A DNA stretch of 64,000 nucleotides from Microvirga arsenatis. GTDB taxonomy: Bacteria > Pseudomonadota > Alphaproteobacteria > Rhizobiales > Beijerinckiaceae. Positions within the stretch are counted from its first letter, which is position 1, and each line of letters opens with the position of its first letter. The notes under the pieces were generated by a model. That model did no database searches, was not told where the DNA came from, and saw only the letters and a program-made list of their open reading frames with translations. Shown piece after piece: positions 48,708 to 58,154 of the stretch. The stretch is taken from assembly GCF_009910705.1 (NCBI RefSeq), contig NZ_JAAAXJ010000005.1, forward strand, positions 124,001 through 188,000. The letters run 5' to 3'. Both the position numbers and the translations under genes were made by a program.

Positions 48708-49439
48708 CTACTTCGCCGGCAACGCGTAAGCGCGCAGGAAATCCGCCAGGTCGTTGGTGATGTAGTCGATGTCGGGCGTCCGAACCGCCTCCTGCTCGAA
48801 GCTCTCCCGGAACGGATCGAGGGTCTTCGGCACGATCAGGGTCGTGGTCATGCCGAGCTGGTGCGGCACGGTGAGGTTCTTGGCGATGTCCTCGAACATG
48901 GCCGCGCGCGAGGGCTCCACCCCGTGCTTGTCGAGGAAGGTCTCGTAGGCGCGCCGGTCGGGCTTGGGCACGAAGTTGGAAGCCGCGATGTCGAACACGT
49001 CCTCAAAATGGTCGAGGATGCCGATCTTGCGTGCCACGTTCTCCGCGTGCTTGCGCGAGCCGTTGGTGAGGATGAGCTTGCGGCCGGGCAGCCGCTCGAT
49101 GGCCTCGCCCAGGCTGTGGTTCAGCTCGATATCCGTGTGGTCGATGTCATGGGCGAAATCGAGGAAGTCGTGCGGGTCGACGTCGTATTCCTCGATCAGC
49201 GCCCGCAGGGTCGTGCCGTATTTGTGATAGAAGAACTTCTGCAGCGCCCGCGCGGAGAGCCCGTCGAGCCCGAAGAGATCCGCGATGTAGAGGGTGATCC
49301 TCTCGTCGACCTGAGGCCACACCCGCGAGGTGTGAGGATAGAGCGTGTTGTCCAGGTCGAAGATCCAGGTCTCCACATGGGTGAAGGGACGGGATTCGGG
49401 GGAGGACAGGTGGCTCTCGAGGGCTGGCTTGGCGTTCAT
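48708..49439 (-). CDS. HAD-family pyrimidine 5'-nucleotidase
   Basis: A 243-residue phosphatase with HAD motif I IFDLDNTLYP (nucleophile Asp), motif II LILTNGSRKHAENV and motif III/IV KPDRRAYETF and FEDIAKNLTVP. It has a helical cap. It resembles Ppx/Sdt1-type pyrimidine 5'-nucleotidases and would release uridine or cytidine from their monophosphates. ATG 49439 begins the conserved protein. The upstream extension of the frame is not used. Confidence 0.88.
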   Translation of the reverse strand: MNAKPALESHLSSPESRPFTHVETWIFDLDNTLYPHTSRVWPQVDERITLYIADLFGLDGLSARALQKFFYHKYGTTLRALIEEYDVDPHDFLDFAHDIDHTDIELNHSLGEAIERLPGRKLILTNGSRKHAENVARKIGILDHFEDVFDIAASNFVPKPDRRAYETFLDKHGVEPSRAAMFEDIAKNLTVPHQLGMTTTLIVPKTLDPFRESFEQEAVRTPDIDYITNDLADFLRAYALPAK

Positions 49440-49522
49440 GGATCCCAAAGACGGCAATGGGGCCGTGCGGCCCCACTCCTGGAAATATAGGCGCTCCGCG
49501 CCGCTTCGGGAAGGGCGAGGCC

Positions 49523-50425
49523 CTACCCCCGGCGGATCAGGGTGCCGGCGCCGTGATCCGTGAACAGCTCCAGCAGCACCGCATGGGGCACCTTGCCGTC
49601 GAGGATGACCACCGCCTCCACACCCTTCTCCAGGGCATAGATGCAGGTCTCGATCTTCGGGATCATGCCGTCGGTGATGGTGCCGTCGGCGATCAGGCGG
49701 CGGCAATCCTCGATGGTCATCTCGGGGATGAGGGTCTTGTTCTTGTCCAGCACGCCCGGCACGTCCGTGAGCAGCAGGAGGCGCTTGGCCGTCAGAGCGC
49801 CGGCGATGGCGCCCGCGAAGGTGTCGGCGTTCACGTTGTAGGTCTGGCCGTCCTTGCCCGTGGCGATGGGCGCCAGGACCGGGATCAGCTCGGCCTGGAG
49901 CACCTGGTCCAGCACCTCCCGGTTCACGTGCTCGGGCTCGCCCACGAAGCCCAGGTCCACCACCTTCTCGATGTTGGAATCCGGGTCCACCGCGGTGCGG
50001 GTGGCCTTGCGGGCCGTGACCATGTTGCCGTCCTTGCCGGAGAGCCCGACGGCCTTGCCGCCCTCGGCGCCGATCCAGCCGACGATCTGCTTGTTGATGG
50101 AGCCCGCCAGCACCATCTCGACCACCTCGACCGTGGCCTCGTCGGTGACGCGCAGCCCGCCCTTGAACTCGGACTTGATCCCGAGCTTCTCCAGCATCCG
50201 GCCGATCTGCGGTCCGCCTCCGTGGACGACCACGGGCTTGATGCCCGCCTGCTCGAGCAGGACCACGTCCTCGGCAAAGTCCTCCGCCGCCGCCCGGTCC
50301 CCCATGGCATGGCCGCCATACTTGATCACCACCACCTGCTGGTCGTAGCGCTGCATGTGCGGCAGGGCCTGAACGAGCACCTCGGCCTGCACATGGACGT
50401 CGGGGAGTTGCTTGGGATCGGACAT
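49523..50425 (-). CDS. argB: Acetylglutamate kinase
   Basis: A 300-residue amino-acid kinase, the second step of arginine synthesis. [13 protein letters not shown] (phosphate loop Lys), [29 protein letters not shown] and [12 protein letters not shown]. An N-terminal helix (about 1-25) of the kind that makes Arg-sensitive hexamers is present, so feedback inhibition by Arg is likely. ATG 50425 fits the family. The longer frame upstream is a shadow of DUF423. Confidence 0.96.
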   Translation of the reverse strand: MSDPKQLPDVHVQAEVLVQALPHMQRYDQQVVVIKYGGHAMGDRAAAEDFAEDVVLLEQAGIKPVVVHGGGPQIGRMLEKLGIKSEFKGGLRVTDEATVEVVEMVLAGSINKQIVGWIGAEGGKAVGLSGKDGNMVTARKATRTAVDPDSNIEKVVDLGFVGEPEHVNREVLDQVLQAELIPVLAPIATGKDGQTYNVNADTFAGAIAGALTAKRLLLLTDVPGVLDKNKTLIPEMTIEDCRRLIADGTITDGMIPKIETCIYALEKGVEAVVILDGKVPHAVLLELFTDHGAGTLIRRG

Positions 50426-50499
50426 GGAAGGCCCTGACTGCGTGAATCTTCGGACGGCGAGCGTTCTAGCCGAAGGATGGGCCTCTGCAAACAGGGACT

Positions 50500-50868
50500 T
50501 CAGGTTCGCAGGCGCAGAAGGGCGGAAACCCCCAACAGCAGCCACCCGGCCATCAGCAGAATGCCGCCTGTGGGCGCGGCCCTGGGAAACAGCGCCACGC
50601 CCGAAAACGCCCGGCGGGAAAGGTCGCCGCAGAACAGGACAAGGCCGAGCACCATCACATAGCCGGCGATCTGCCCCAGCAACGGGTTCACGGCCCCTGC
50701 CGCAATGAGCGCCACAAGGGCGAGAAGCGCCGGGGCGTGGAAGAGCAGGAACTGCGCCGCGGTGGCGAGGTTTCCGCCCGTGATGTGGGCGGCCGCTGCG
50801 GACAGGGCGACGCCGAGGAGGCCCGACAGGGAGGCGAGGGCGATCAGGATCCGCAGGTTCAGGCTCAT
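50500..50868 (-). CDS. DUF423 small membrane protein
   Basis: A 122-residue protein with four membrane helices, the AAAAHITGG and [12 protein letters not shown] segments and the [15 protein letters not shown] end characteristic of DUF423 (YgdD-like). Function is unknown. ATGA overlap with engB. Confidence 0.88.
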   Translation of the reverse strand: MSLNLRILIALASLSGLLGVALSAAAAHITGGNLATAAQFLLFHAPALLALVALIAAGAVNPLLGQIAGYVMVLGLVLFCGDLSRRAFSGVALFPRAAPTGGILLMAGWLLLGVSALLRLRT

Positions 50869-51515
50869 CCCACCCCCCTCTCGCTCAGGAGCCGGGCGAT
50901 CCCGGCGCGCAGCTCCGGGATGCCGAAGCCGGTGCGGCTCGAGGTCGGCAGGATCTCCGGGAAGGCTGCGGCACGCTTTTCGATCTTCTGCAGGGTATCG
51001 GCCATGCGCCTGTCGAGCTCGCCCTGCTTCAGCTCGTCCGCCTTGGTCAGCACGATCTGGTAGGAGACGGCGGCAGTGCCGAGGGTCTCCAGCACCGCCT
51101 CGTCCACCGGCTTGATGCCGTGGCGGGCGTCGATCAGCACATAGACCCGGGCAAGGCTCGCCCGGCCGCGCAGGTAATCGTGGATCAGCTGGGTCCAGGC
51201 CTGCACCTTCTGCTTGTCGACGGCGGCATAGCCGTAGCCGGGCATGTCGACGAGGTGGAAGCGGTCGTTGACGGTGAAGAAGTTGAGCTGCTGGGTGCGG
51301 CCCGGCGTATGCGAGGTGCGGGCGAGGGTGTTGCGGCCGGTGAGCGCGTTCACCAGGCTCGACTTGCCGACATTGGAGCGACCGGCGAAGGCGATCTCCA
51401 CCTTGTCCATGGGCGGCAGGTTCTTGAGGGAGTTGGCGGCCCAGATGAAGTCGGCCGGCCCCGCAAAGAGCTTGCGGCCGATCTCGAGGAAGGGGTCGGT
51501 GTCTGTCTCGGTCAT
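50865..51515 (-). CDS. engB: Ribosome biogenesis GTPase EngB (YihA/YsxC)
   Basis: A 216-residue GTPase needed for 50S maturation. G1 [13 protein letters not shown]2/G3 [11 protein letters not shown] and DMPGYGYA, G4 TKAD, G5 region TSSRTG. ATG 51515 has AAGG upstream. An in-frame ATG 12 codons earlier is less likely. It follows yidC, as usual in Rhizobiales. Confidence 0.96.
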   Translation of the reverse strand: MTETDTDPFLEIGRKLFAGPADFIWAANSLKNLPPMDKVEIAFAGRSNVGKSSLVNALTGRNTLARTSHTPGRTQQLNFFTVNDRFHLVDMPGYGYAAVDKQKVQAWTQLIHDYLRGRASLARVYVLIDARHGIKPVDEAVLETLGTAAVSYQIVLTKADELKQGELDRRMADTLQKIEKRAAAFPEILPTSSRTGFGIPELRAGIARLLSERGVG

Positions 51516-51570
51516 GGAAAGCCTTATCGCCGCTTCGGGGACGCTCTTCAAGCGGGCCGCAGCGCAAACG

Positions 51571-51598
51571 AAAATCCCCGGGACAGGGCCCGGGGATC
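51571..51598 (-). terminator. Intrinsic terminator after yidC
   Basis: A stem of ATCCCCGGG / CCCGGGGAT is read on the minus strand and followed by TTTTCGTTT. It ends the rpmH-rnpA-yidC unit before engB. Confidence 0.85.
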
Positions 51599-51618
51599 GT
51601 CGGTGGGAAGTGTTGGGC

Positions 51619-53478
51619 TCAGCCCTTGGCAGGGCTGGTCCTGCGGTTGAAGGTCTTGCGCAGGTTGTCCCATAACTCGATCTTCACCCCGTTCTTGCGC
51701 ATGATGAAGCCCTGCTGGAGAACGGAGAGCAGGTTGTTCCAGGCCCAGTAGATCACGAGGCCGGCCGGGAAGGAGCCCAGCATGAAGGTGAAGATCACCG
51801 GCATCCAGGCGAAGACCTGCTTCTGGACCGGATCCGGCGGCTCCGGGTTCATCTTCATCTGCAGCCACATGGTGATGCCCATGAGGATCGGCCACACGCC
51901 GAGCATCAGGAACGGGCCGAGCACCGGCACCGCGCCGGGGTTGTAGGGCAGCAGGCCGAACAGGTTGAAGATGGAGGTCGGATCGGGAGCCGCGAGGTCG
52001 CGGATCCAGCCGAAGAACGGCGCGTGGCGCATCTCGATGGTGACGAACAGCACCTTGTAGAGCGCGAAGAACACCGGGATCTGGATCAGCACCGGCCAGC
52101 AGCCCGCGACCGGGTTGATCTTCTCCTTGCGGTAGAGCTCCATCAGCGCCTGCTGCTGCTTCATCTTGTCGTCCGCATAGCGCTCGCGGATCGACACCAT
52201 CTCCGGCTGCACCGCCTTCATCTTCGCCATGGAAGCATAGGACTTGTTCGCGAGCGGGAAGAACAGGATCTTCAGCAGCACCGTGACGAGCAGGATCGCG
52301 ACGCCGAAATTGCCGAACATCCGGAAGAAGAAGTCGAGCACCTTAAACAGCGGCTTGGTGATGAAGTAGAACCAGCCCCAGTCGATCAGGAGGTCGAAGT
52401 TCTTGATGTTGAGCGACTCGTGATAGGCATCGACGGCGGCAACCTCCTTGGCGCCGGCAAACAGGCGCTGCGTCACCTCCGTGGCGGCGCCGGGCTGGAG
52501 CGTCTGCGCCGCGCCGAGCATGTTGGCCTGGTAGATCTGGCCCGTCGGGCCCTGGCGCATGGTGAACGAGCCCTGGTAGGGCTGCGCCTGGTCGGGAATG
52601 ACCGCGGCGGCCCAGTACTTGTCGGTGATGCCGACGAAGCCGCCGGTCACGCTGTCCCACACCTCGCCGACAGCATTCTGGCCGGCGGGAACCGGGTCCT
52701 CCTTGGCGATGGCGTCGTAGGTGTATTCCTGCAGGCCCTTGTCGCCCAGAACGCCGATCAGGCCCTCATGGAGCACGTAGTAGCCCAGCGTGGTCGGCTT
52801 GCCGTGGCGGGAGACGAGGCCGTAGGGGTGCAGGGTCACCGGCGCGGAGCCGCGGTTCTCCACCGTGTTCTTCACGGTGAACATGGACCTGTCGTCCACG
52901 GAGATCGTGCGGCGGAAGGTGAGGCCCTGGCCGTTGTCCCAGGTGAGCGTCACGGGGGTGGAGGGCGTCAGGGTCGTGCGGTCCGCGGTCCAGACCGTCT
53001 CGGCGGTTGGCAGGGCGCCGTTCGTCGTCCCGACCCAGCCGAAATCCGCGTAGTAGGGGTTCTGGGTGCCGGCGGGCGACAGGAGCACGATGTTGGGGCT
53101 CTGCGGGTCCACCGTCTCGCGGTAGTTCTTCAGCGCCACGTCGTCGATGCGGCCGCCGCGCAGGTTGATCGAGCCGGCGATGGCAGGGGTGTCGATGCGC
53201 ACCCGCGGCGAGCGGGCCAGAGCCGCCTCGCGGGTTTCGACGGCGGGCGCCGCCGGCGTGCTGGGGACGGTTCCCGGTACGGTCGGGGACGCCCCGCCGG
53301 CCTGGCTCGGGCTCGCCGGCGGGTTCGGCGCGTTGGGGTTGACCTGCGTGGATTGCTGCTGCTGGGCGGCCTGCCGCTGCCTTTCGGCCTCCGGGGCCGC
53401 GAAGAAGTACTGCCAGCCTAGCAGGACCGCCATCGACAGCACGATGGCGACGATGAGGTTTTTGTTGTCATCACGCAT
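51619..53478 (-). CDS. yidC: Membrane protein insertase YidC
   Basis: A 619-residue Gram-negative-type insertase. First membrane helix [20 protein letters not shown], a Gln/Pro/Ala-rich linker (about 35-85), a large periplasmic P1 domain (about 90-380), and the conserved five-helix core ([18 protein letters not shown] onward, with [20 protein letters not shown]). The hydrophilic-groove Arg is in helix 2 as usual. The start codon lies inside the end of rnpA. Confidence 0.97.
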   Translation of the reverse strand: MRDDNKNLIVAIVLSMAVLLGWQYFFAAPEAERQRQAAQQQQSTQVNPNAPNPPASPSQAGGASPTVPGTVPSTPAAPAVETREAALARSPRVRIDTPAIAGSINLRGGRIDDVALKNYRETVDPQSPNIVLLSPAGTQNPYYADFGWVGTTNGALPTAETVWTADRTTLTPSTPVTLTWDNGQGLTFRRTISVDDRSMFTVKNTVENRGSAPVTLHPYGLVSRHGKPTTLGYYVLHEGLIGVLGDKGLQEYTYDAIAKEDPVPAGQNAVGEVWDSVTGGFVGITDKYWAAAVIPDQAQPYQGSFTMRQGPTGQIYQANMLGAAQTLQPGAATEVTQRLFAGAKEVAAVDAYHESLNIKNFDLLIDWGWFYFITKPLFKVLDFFFRMFGNFGVAILLVTVLLKILFFPLANKSYASMAKMKAVQPEMVSIRERYADDKMKQQQALMELYRKEKINPVAGCWPVLIQIPVFFALYKVLFVTIEMRHAPFFGWIRDLAAPDPTSIFNLFGLLPYNPGAVPVLGPFLMLGVWPILMGITMWLQMKMNPEPPDPVQKQVFAWMPVIFTFMLGSFPAGLVIYWAWNNLLSVLQQGFIMRKNGVKIELWDNLRKTFNRRTSPAKG

Positions 53479-53902
53479 GGGATTGTCCGCGACGCTCGCC
53501 GTTGGAGGGAGGTGGGGAGGAGGTGCGCTCTGCGGAAGGGGCGTTTTTCGGCCTGGTGACCGCCCGCAGCGCGCGTCGAAGATCGTCGATGAGCACACCG
53601 AACTCGGCGGAGAGGATCTCGCGTCGCCCGATGACGACCACATCCGCATCGATGGCGGCGTAATCCCGGCCGGCCTGGGGAATGGCGGCCCGGAGCCGGC
53701 GCTTGATCCGGTTGCGCTCCGTGGCGTGCCCGACCCGCTTGGTGACCGTGAGGCCGAAGCGCAGGCCGAGGCCTGAACCTTCGCGCAGGCGGGCCTGCAC
53801 CGTCATCCGCTCGGTATGAAAGCGGCGGCCGGAGGCCGCCGCGACGAAGTCAGGTCTTTTCGTCAGACGCCCGAGGCTAGACGCTGCGCGAGGCTCGCGC
53901 AT
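53471..53902 (-). CDS. rnpA: Ribonuclease P protein component
   Basis: A 143-residue basic protein. The signature RNR motif is in [17 protein letters not shown], and LTVTKRVG precedes it. It assists the RNase P RNA in tRNA 5' processing (that RNA gene is not in the window). The C-terminal tail is extended and Ser/Pro-rich. It overlaps yidC by eight bases. Confidence 0.95.
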   Translation of the reverse strand: MREPRAASSLGRLTKRPDFVAAASGRRFHTERMTVQARLREGSGLGLRFGLTVTKRVGHATERNRIKRRLRAAIPQAGRDYAAIDADVVVIGRREILSAEFGVLIDDLRRALRAVTRPKNAPSAERTSSPPPSNGERRGQSHA

Positions 53903-53923
53903 CGGGCTGTCCTTGACGGCTGC

Positions 53924-54058
53924 TTACGCCGAGAGGCGCTTGCGGCCATGGGCGCGGCGAGCGGCGATGACCTTGCGGCCACCCTTGGTCGCCATGCGCG
54001 CACGGAAGCCGTGGCGGCGCTTGCGAACCAGCTTGCTCGGTTGATACGTCCTCTTCAC
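53924..54058 (-). CDS. rpmH: 50S ribosomal protein L34 (bL34)
   Basis: A 44-residue protein with the canonical [20 protein letters not shown] start and [18 protein letters not shown] end. The start is GTG, with GGAG nine bases upstream. Longer frames add unrelated residues. Confidence 0.96.
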   Translation of the reverse strand: MKRTYQPSKLVRKRRHGFRARMATKGGRKVIAARRAHGRKRLSA

Positions 54059-54326
54059 GGCACATCTCCGGTCGAATGGGGCAGCGGTGCTCGAAGGCTC
54101 GCGCCCGTCTGGTTGGGATGGGGTTTCCCCCGAAACTGTCTCGAAAAAACGATCAGCGCCCAAGAAGAGCGCTGTCAGCCTGCGGGCTTATGAAGGAAGG
54201 GAGGGGCAAAGTCAACGCCGCTCTGGCCCCGATGCGGCAATCGGGCCGCCGCTCACCAAGCTGTGACGGGCCGGCAGACTTGACCTTTCCGGGGGCTCCA
54301 TACCACACCGGATGCCAGGAGGATCC

Positions 54327-55118
54327 GTGGCCCAGACCCAGCCGAATCCCGCAGGCCCGCACCGCTTCTGGCGCATCGCGCCTCTTGCGCTCGTGCTGCT
54401 CGGGCTGGGGGCCGTTTTCGCGACGGGGGCCCACCGCTCCCTCACCTTCGACGCCTTCGTTCGCTACCAGGCCTGGCTGCAGGAGCTCGTCGCCGCCCGC
54501 GGCCCGGCCATGCTGGGGCTCTACGCCCTGGTCTACGTGGCCGCCGTCACGCTCTCGCTGCCGGCCTCCGCCTTCCTCACTACCATCGGAGGCTTCCTGT
54601 TCGGCTGGCCCCTGGGGGCCATCACGGCCAATCTCGCGGCCACGCTCGGGGCGGCCAACATCTTCCTGATTGCCCGGACCTCCCTGGGGCGGCCCCTCCT
54701 GGAGCGGGCGGGGCCCCGCATCCAGGGGCTTGCGGCAGGCTTCCGGCGCCAGTCCTTCTTCTATCTCCTGTCCCTGCGCCTGATCCCCGTCGTGCCGTTC
54801 TGGCTCACGAACCTTGCCGCCGCCTTCTTCAGCATGCGGCTGGGGCACTTCGTGCTCGCGACCCAGATCGGCATGCTGCCGGTTTCCTTCGCCTTCGCCT
54901 TCGCGGGATCGGGCCTCGACGAGGTCATCGCCCGTCACGAGCGGCTGCGCGCCGAGTGCCTCGCGGCCGGAAGGGGCGAGTGCGCCATCGCCTTCGACGC
55001 GAAAAGCCTGTTGACGGCCGAACTGGCGGTGGCTCTCGTGATCTTGGGGATTCTGGCGCTGCTGCCGATCGCGCTGCGCGCCTGGCGCAGCCGCGGCACC
55101 GGCGAGGATGGGCGATGA
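54327..55118 (+). CDS. TVP38/TMEM64 (DedA-like) membrane protein
   Basis: A 263-residue protein with the VTT/SNARE-associated domain. Glycine-rich helix FLTTIGGFLFGWPLGAI, the conserved reentrant FFYLLSLRLIPVVPFWLTNL and the final helix GILALLPIALRAW. The start is GTG 54327, with AGGAGG directly upstream at good spacing. An ATG five codons earlier lacks one. These proteins may scramble or flip lipids. It overlaps a flavoprotein remnant. Confidence 0.88.
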   Translation: MAQTQPNPAGPHRFWRIAPLALVLLGLGAVFATGAHRSLTFDAFVRYQAWLQELVAARGPAMLGLYALVYVAAVTLSLPASAFLTTIGGFLFGWPLGAITANLAATLGAANIFLIARTSLGRPLLERAGPRIQGLAAGFRRQSFFYLLSLRLIPVVPFWLTNLAAAFFSMRLGHFVLATQIGMLPVSFAFAFAGSGLDEVIARHERLRAECLAAGRGECAIAFDAKSLLTAELAVALVILGILALLPIALRAWRSRGTGEDGR

Positions 55119-55447
55119 GAGAGGCCAAGGGGGCGGGCGAGGGAGCCTTGCAGCCGGGCCTGTGCGTCACCGGCGCGGGATCGGCCGGGCTGTCGGTTGC
55201 CTCCATCGCTGCCGGCGAGCGCATCGAAGGAAGCCGCCTTCTCGTCAGTGCCTATGAGGGCGAGCCGATCATGCCGTGGGTTCTTGCCATGAGCCGCGGC
55301 TTGAAGGTTTCCCATCTCGCCGGCTTGGTCTATCCGTACCCCACCTTGTCCGAGGCGACGAGGGGCGCGGCGGTGGAGTTCCTGAAGCCGGCAGCCCAGA
55401 ACCCTCGGGTGCGGCGGCCGATGTCCTCGGCGCGCCGCTTGGGATGA
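55115..55447 (+). pseudogene. Internally deleted mercuric-reductase-like flavoprotein
   Basis: A 110-residue open frame made of two ends of a pyridine-nucleotide-disulfide oxidoreductase. Residues 13-32 are the FAD-binding start (LCVTGAGSAGLSVASIAA). From about residue 33 on it is the dimerisation-domain end (ERIEGSRLLVSA, IMPWVLAMSRGLKVSHLAGL, YPYPTLSEATR). About 330-370 residues that would hold the redox CxxxxC, NAD domain and most of the FAD domain are missing. The junction stays in frame. It is coupled to the TVP38 gene by ATGA. It is surely not an active reductase. A residual role cannot be excluded. Confidence 0.75.
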
Positions 55448-55454
55448 AGCGATC

Positions 55455-56891
55455 ATGAGCCGTGAGCAGACCACTCTTGCAGGACGCATCCTGAGCCAGT
55501 TCGGGCTCTCCGCGCGCCTGCTGCTGCTGACGGTGCTCTTCGTGATGATCGCGGAGGTGCTCATCTATGTGCCCTCCGTCGCCAATTTTCGTCTGACCTG
55601 GCTGAACGACCGGCTGGCGGCGGCCCAGATCGCGGCGATGGTGCTCGACGCGGCGCCTGAGGAAAGCCTGTCCGAGGAACTGGAGATACGCCTCCTGCAG
55701 GGCGTCGGCGCCCGGGCCATCGCTTTGCGGGGCGGAGGGCGCAGGAGCCTTCTTGCGGCAGGCGAGGTGCCGGCCGAGGTGAGCAAGACCGTCGACCTGC
55801 GGAATACCCAGTGGATGATCTTGGTTCGCGATGCCTTCGATACCCTGCTCAACCCGGCGGACAAGCCGATCCGCGTGATCGGCGCCGGGATGGGCGTGGA
55901 GTTCGTCGAGATGATCCTCGATCAGCGCCCCCTGCGGCATGCCATGGTCGAGTTCTCGCGCAACATCCTGTTCCTCTCGCTGTTCATCTCCATCATCACG
56001 GCGGGCCTCGTCTATCTCACCCTGCAATGGGTGATCGTGCGCCCGGTGCGGCGGCTCACCGGCAACATCACGGAGTTCTCCAGCAATCCGGAGGATGCGT
56101 CGCGGGTCATCAGGCCCACGGACCGGGGCGACGAGATCGGCCTGGCCGAGCAGGCCCTCGCCCAGATGGAGACGACGCTTGCCGACGAGCTGCGCCAGAA
56201 GCGGCGCCTCGCGCAGCTCGGCCTTGCCGTCAGCAAGATCAATCACGAGCTGCGCAACATGCTCACGACCGCCCAGCTCCTCACCGACCGGTTGGACAAC
56301 GTGAGCGACGATTCCGTGCAGCGCATCGCCCCGCGGCTGGTGAGCACCCTCGATCGGGCCATCGCCTTCTGCGAGACCACCCTGGCCTATGGCCGGGCGA
56401 CCGAACCCCTGCCGCAGCGGCGGCTCATCCCCCTGGCGCCCCTGATCGAGGAGCTGTCGAACCTCACAGACCTTGCGCCCGAGGTCGGGATCGCCTTCAA
56501 GGCGAGCGTGCCGGAGGACCTGATGGTCGACGCGGATCCGGACCAGCTCTCCCGGGTTCTCGTGAACGTGGTCCGCAACGCGGTCCAGGCGCTCAGCCAG
56601 ACCGGCGCGCCCGAGGGACAGCCCTTCGTCGACGTCTCCGCCCGGCGGGAGGGGCGCACGGTGGTCATCCTCATCAAGGACAATGGGCCCGGGATCCCGG
56701 AACGGGCCAGGGCCAACCTGTTTACCCCCTTCCAGGGCTCGGCCCAGAAGGGCGGAACGGGACTCGGCCTGCCGATCGCGGCGGAGCTGGTCCAGCTCCA
56801 CGGCGGCACGATCACCCTCGACGAGGGACAGGACCGGACCTGCTTCAAGATCACGATTCCGGACAGGCCCTCGTCGGTGCCGGCAAACTGA
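55455..56891 (+). CDS. Sensor histidine kinase (orphan)
   Basis: A 478-residue membrane kinase. Helix 1 (about 20-43), a periplasmic sensor of about 120 residues, helix 2 (about 167-190), HAMP (VRPVRRLTGNI), H-box VSKINHELRNML, N-box VVRNAVQAL, G1 DNGPGIPERAR, F-box LFTPF and G2 GGTGLGLPIA. No response regulator gene is adjacent. The nearest is the lone receiver at 63542. The signal is unknown. It begins eight bases after the flavoprotein remnant. Confidence 0.92.
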   Translation: MSREQTTLAGRILSQFGLSARLLLLTVLFVMIAEVLIYVPSVANFRLTWLNDRLAAAQIAAMVLDAAPEESLSEELEIRLLQGVGARAIALRGGGRRSLLAAGEVPAEVSKTVDLRNTQWMILVRDAFDTLLNPADKPIRVIGAGMGVEFVEMILDQRPLRHAMVEFSRNILFLSLFISIITAGLVYLTLQWVIVRPVRRLTGNITEFSSNPEDASRVIRPTDRGDEIGLAEQALAQMETTLADELRQKRRLAQLGLAVSKINHELRNMLTTAQLLTDRLDNVSDDSVQRIAPRLVSTLDRAIAFCETTLAYGRATEPLPQRRLIPLAPLIEELSNLTDLAPEVGIAFKASVPEDLMVDADPDQLSRVLVNVVRNAVQALSQTGAPEGQPFVDVSARREGRTVVILIKDNGPGIPERARANLFTPFQGSAQKGGTGLGLPIAAELVQLHGGTITLDEGQDRTCFKITIPDRPSSVPAN

Positions 56892-56996
56892 GGCGCTGTT
56901 AAAAATCTTCTGCCGAAGAGGCTTGCCAACCGCGCCGGATCCCTTTATGTCACCGGCCTCGGCTGACGTTGCTTCCCGCAACCACCTGCCGACCAA

Positions 56997-57073
56997 GCGC
57001 CCGTAGCTCAGCTGGATAGAGCACCAGACTACGAATCTGGGGGTCAGAGGTTCGAATCCTTTCGGGCGCGCCA
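56997..57073 (+). tRNA. tRNA-Arg (anticodon ACG)
   Basis: A 77-base cloverleaf: acceptor GCGCCCG / CGGGCGC, D-arm GCTC..GAGC, anticodon arm CCAGA-CTACGAA-TCTGG with ACG at 57031-57033, T-arm with GGTTCGAATCC, and an encoded CCA end. Adenosine 34 is normally converted to inosine to read CGU, CGC and CGA. Confidence 0.97.
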
Positions 57074-57156
57074 TTCCTTCCACGACATCGATGCAGGTTC
57101 GACGGTTCCAGGCGGCGTTCTGAGGCCGCTTGGCGCGATGCCCGGCCTTTCCGGCG

Positions 57157-57324
57157 TCAAACCTCCGCGGCCGGCGTGACGCCGAGGTCGCTGAGCTTGG
57201 ATCGAACCTCCGCGACTGGGCGCTTCAGCTTCAGGCTGATGACCGACACCGGAACGCCCTCGCGCGCGAGGGCCAAGAGGGATTGCACGGCTTCGTAATT
57301 CCACCGGCTGCCGTCAGAGTTCAT
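57157..57324 (-). CDS. Small helix-turn-helix-like protein (55 residues)
   Basis: A short gene starting MNSDGSRWNYEAVQSLLALA and continuing REGVPVSVISLKLKRPVAEV to end at RSKLSDLGVTPAAEV. The pattern (aromatic-rich helix, Gly turn, then I-x-x-x-L-x-R-x-x-x-x-V-R-x-K-x-x-x-L-G) resembles small GcrA- or SANT-like DNA-binding proteins of Rhizobiales. GGGAGG lies eight bases before the ATG, and the codon pattern is coding-like. Target is unknown. It is just downstream of tRNA-Arg on the opposite strand. Confidence 0.75.
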   Translation of the reverse strand: MNSDGSRWNYEAVQSLLALAREGVPVSVISLKLKRPVAEVRSKLSDLGVTPAAEV

Positions 57325-57470
57325 GAAAGCTGCCTCCCTGCGTGACAGGCCGCAAGCGTCGCCCTCAAGTGAGGCGAGATCATGGAAACGGACCTGGGAA
57401 AAACCTCCGCCCGCAACCTTAGCCGAAGATGCGCGTTCCTTGTGGAGGCAACACTCACAGGGACCTCATC

Positions 57471-57737
57471 ATGAGCATCATCTGGACCATCATCATCGGC
57501 TTCGTGGCGGGCTTGATCGCCAAGTGGATCATGCCGGGCCGCAACGAGCCGTCGGGCTTCATCATGACGACGATCCTCGGCATCGTCGGCGCCGTGCTCG
57601 CGACCTATCTCGGGCAGGCTTTGGGCTGGTACCGGGCCGATGAAGGGGCTGGCTTCATCGGCGCCATCGTGGGCGCGATCATCGTCCTCTTCATCTATGG
57701 CCTGATCGCCGGGCGCCGCTCGACCTCGTCGTACTGA
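57471..57737 (+). CDS. GlsB/YeaQ/YmgE-type stress membrane protein
   Basis: An 88-residue protein with three membrane helices and the transglycosylase-associated pattern SIIWTIIIGFVAGLIAKWIMPG, IMTTILGIVGAVLATYLGQALG and FIGAIVGAIIVLFIYGLI. Members are induced by acid, osmotic or general stress. Function is unproven. ATG 57471 is chosen over a frame extension upstream. Confidence 0.92.
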   Translation: MSIIWTIIIGFVAGLIAKWIMPGRNEPSGFIMTTILGIVGAVLATYLGQALGWYRADEGAGFIGAIVGAIIVLFIYGLIAGRRSTSSY

Positions 57738-57757
57738 GTTCCCCTGGCAGCGCAGTA

Positions 57758-57785
57758 AAGGGCCACAGCCTGGGCTGTGGCCCTT
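57758..57785. terminator. Shared hairpin between convergent genes
   Basis: A 13-bp perfect stem (AAGGGCCACAGCC / GGCTGTGGCCCTT) separates the GlsB-like gene and the next gene on the minus strand. TCTCTT follows on the plus strand, and TTACTGCG on the minus. Confidence 0.85.
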
Positions 57786-57789
57786 CTCT

Positions 57790-58014
57790 TCAGCTGTTGT
57801 GGGCGAGGCGGTCGTTCTCGTGAGAGCCCATCAGGGCCGCCTTGACCGGGCACTGCCCCACATAGCCGCGCCAGGCGAGATAGGACCCGCCCGCCAGCGC
57901 CAGGACGTTCAGCAGAGGGTTCGGGCGGGGCTTGGCGGCTGCCGCCGCGAGACCGAGGCCTGCCAGCATGTAGAGGCTGCGCTCGGTGGTGCTGAGATTG
58001 GGCTCTCCGTTCAT
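57790..58014 (-). CDS. Small DUF2892-like membrane protein
   Basis: A 74-residue protein: NLSTTERSLYMLAGLGLAAA, a second helix NPLLNVLALAGGSYLAWRGY, then the GQCPVKAAL end. This is the YgaP-transmembrane (DUF2892) pattern. AAGGAG lies ten bases before the ATG. It is convergent with the GlsB-like gene and divergent from DUF892 copy 2. Confidence 0.8.
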   Translation of the reverse strand: MNGEPNLSTTERSLYMLAGLGLAAAAAKPRPNPLLNVLALAGGSYLAWRGYVGQCPVKAALMGSHENDRLAHNS

Positions 58015-58154
58015 TGCGTCGTTCTCCTTGGATGACCTGGGCCGAACGCCACGCCGAGCCGTGTTGTTCCGTCGCTTCGGCAGGGCACGACATGGTGAGG
58101 AACCTCCAACCTTGGCTTTCGTTGAGTCGACGTTTCAACCAAGGAGTTCGCACG

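Noticed and set aside
54059..54326. Replication origin next to rpmH-rnpA
   Set aside because: No DnaA-box cluster or AT-rich unwinding region is visible, and dnaA, dnaN and gidA are absent.
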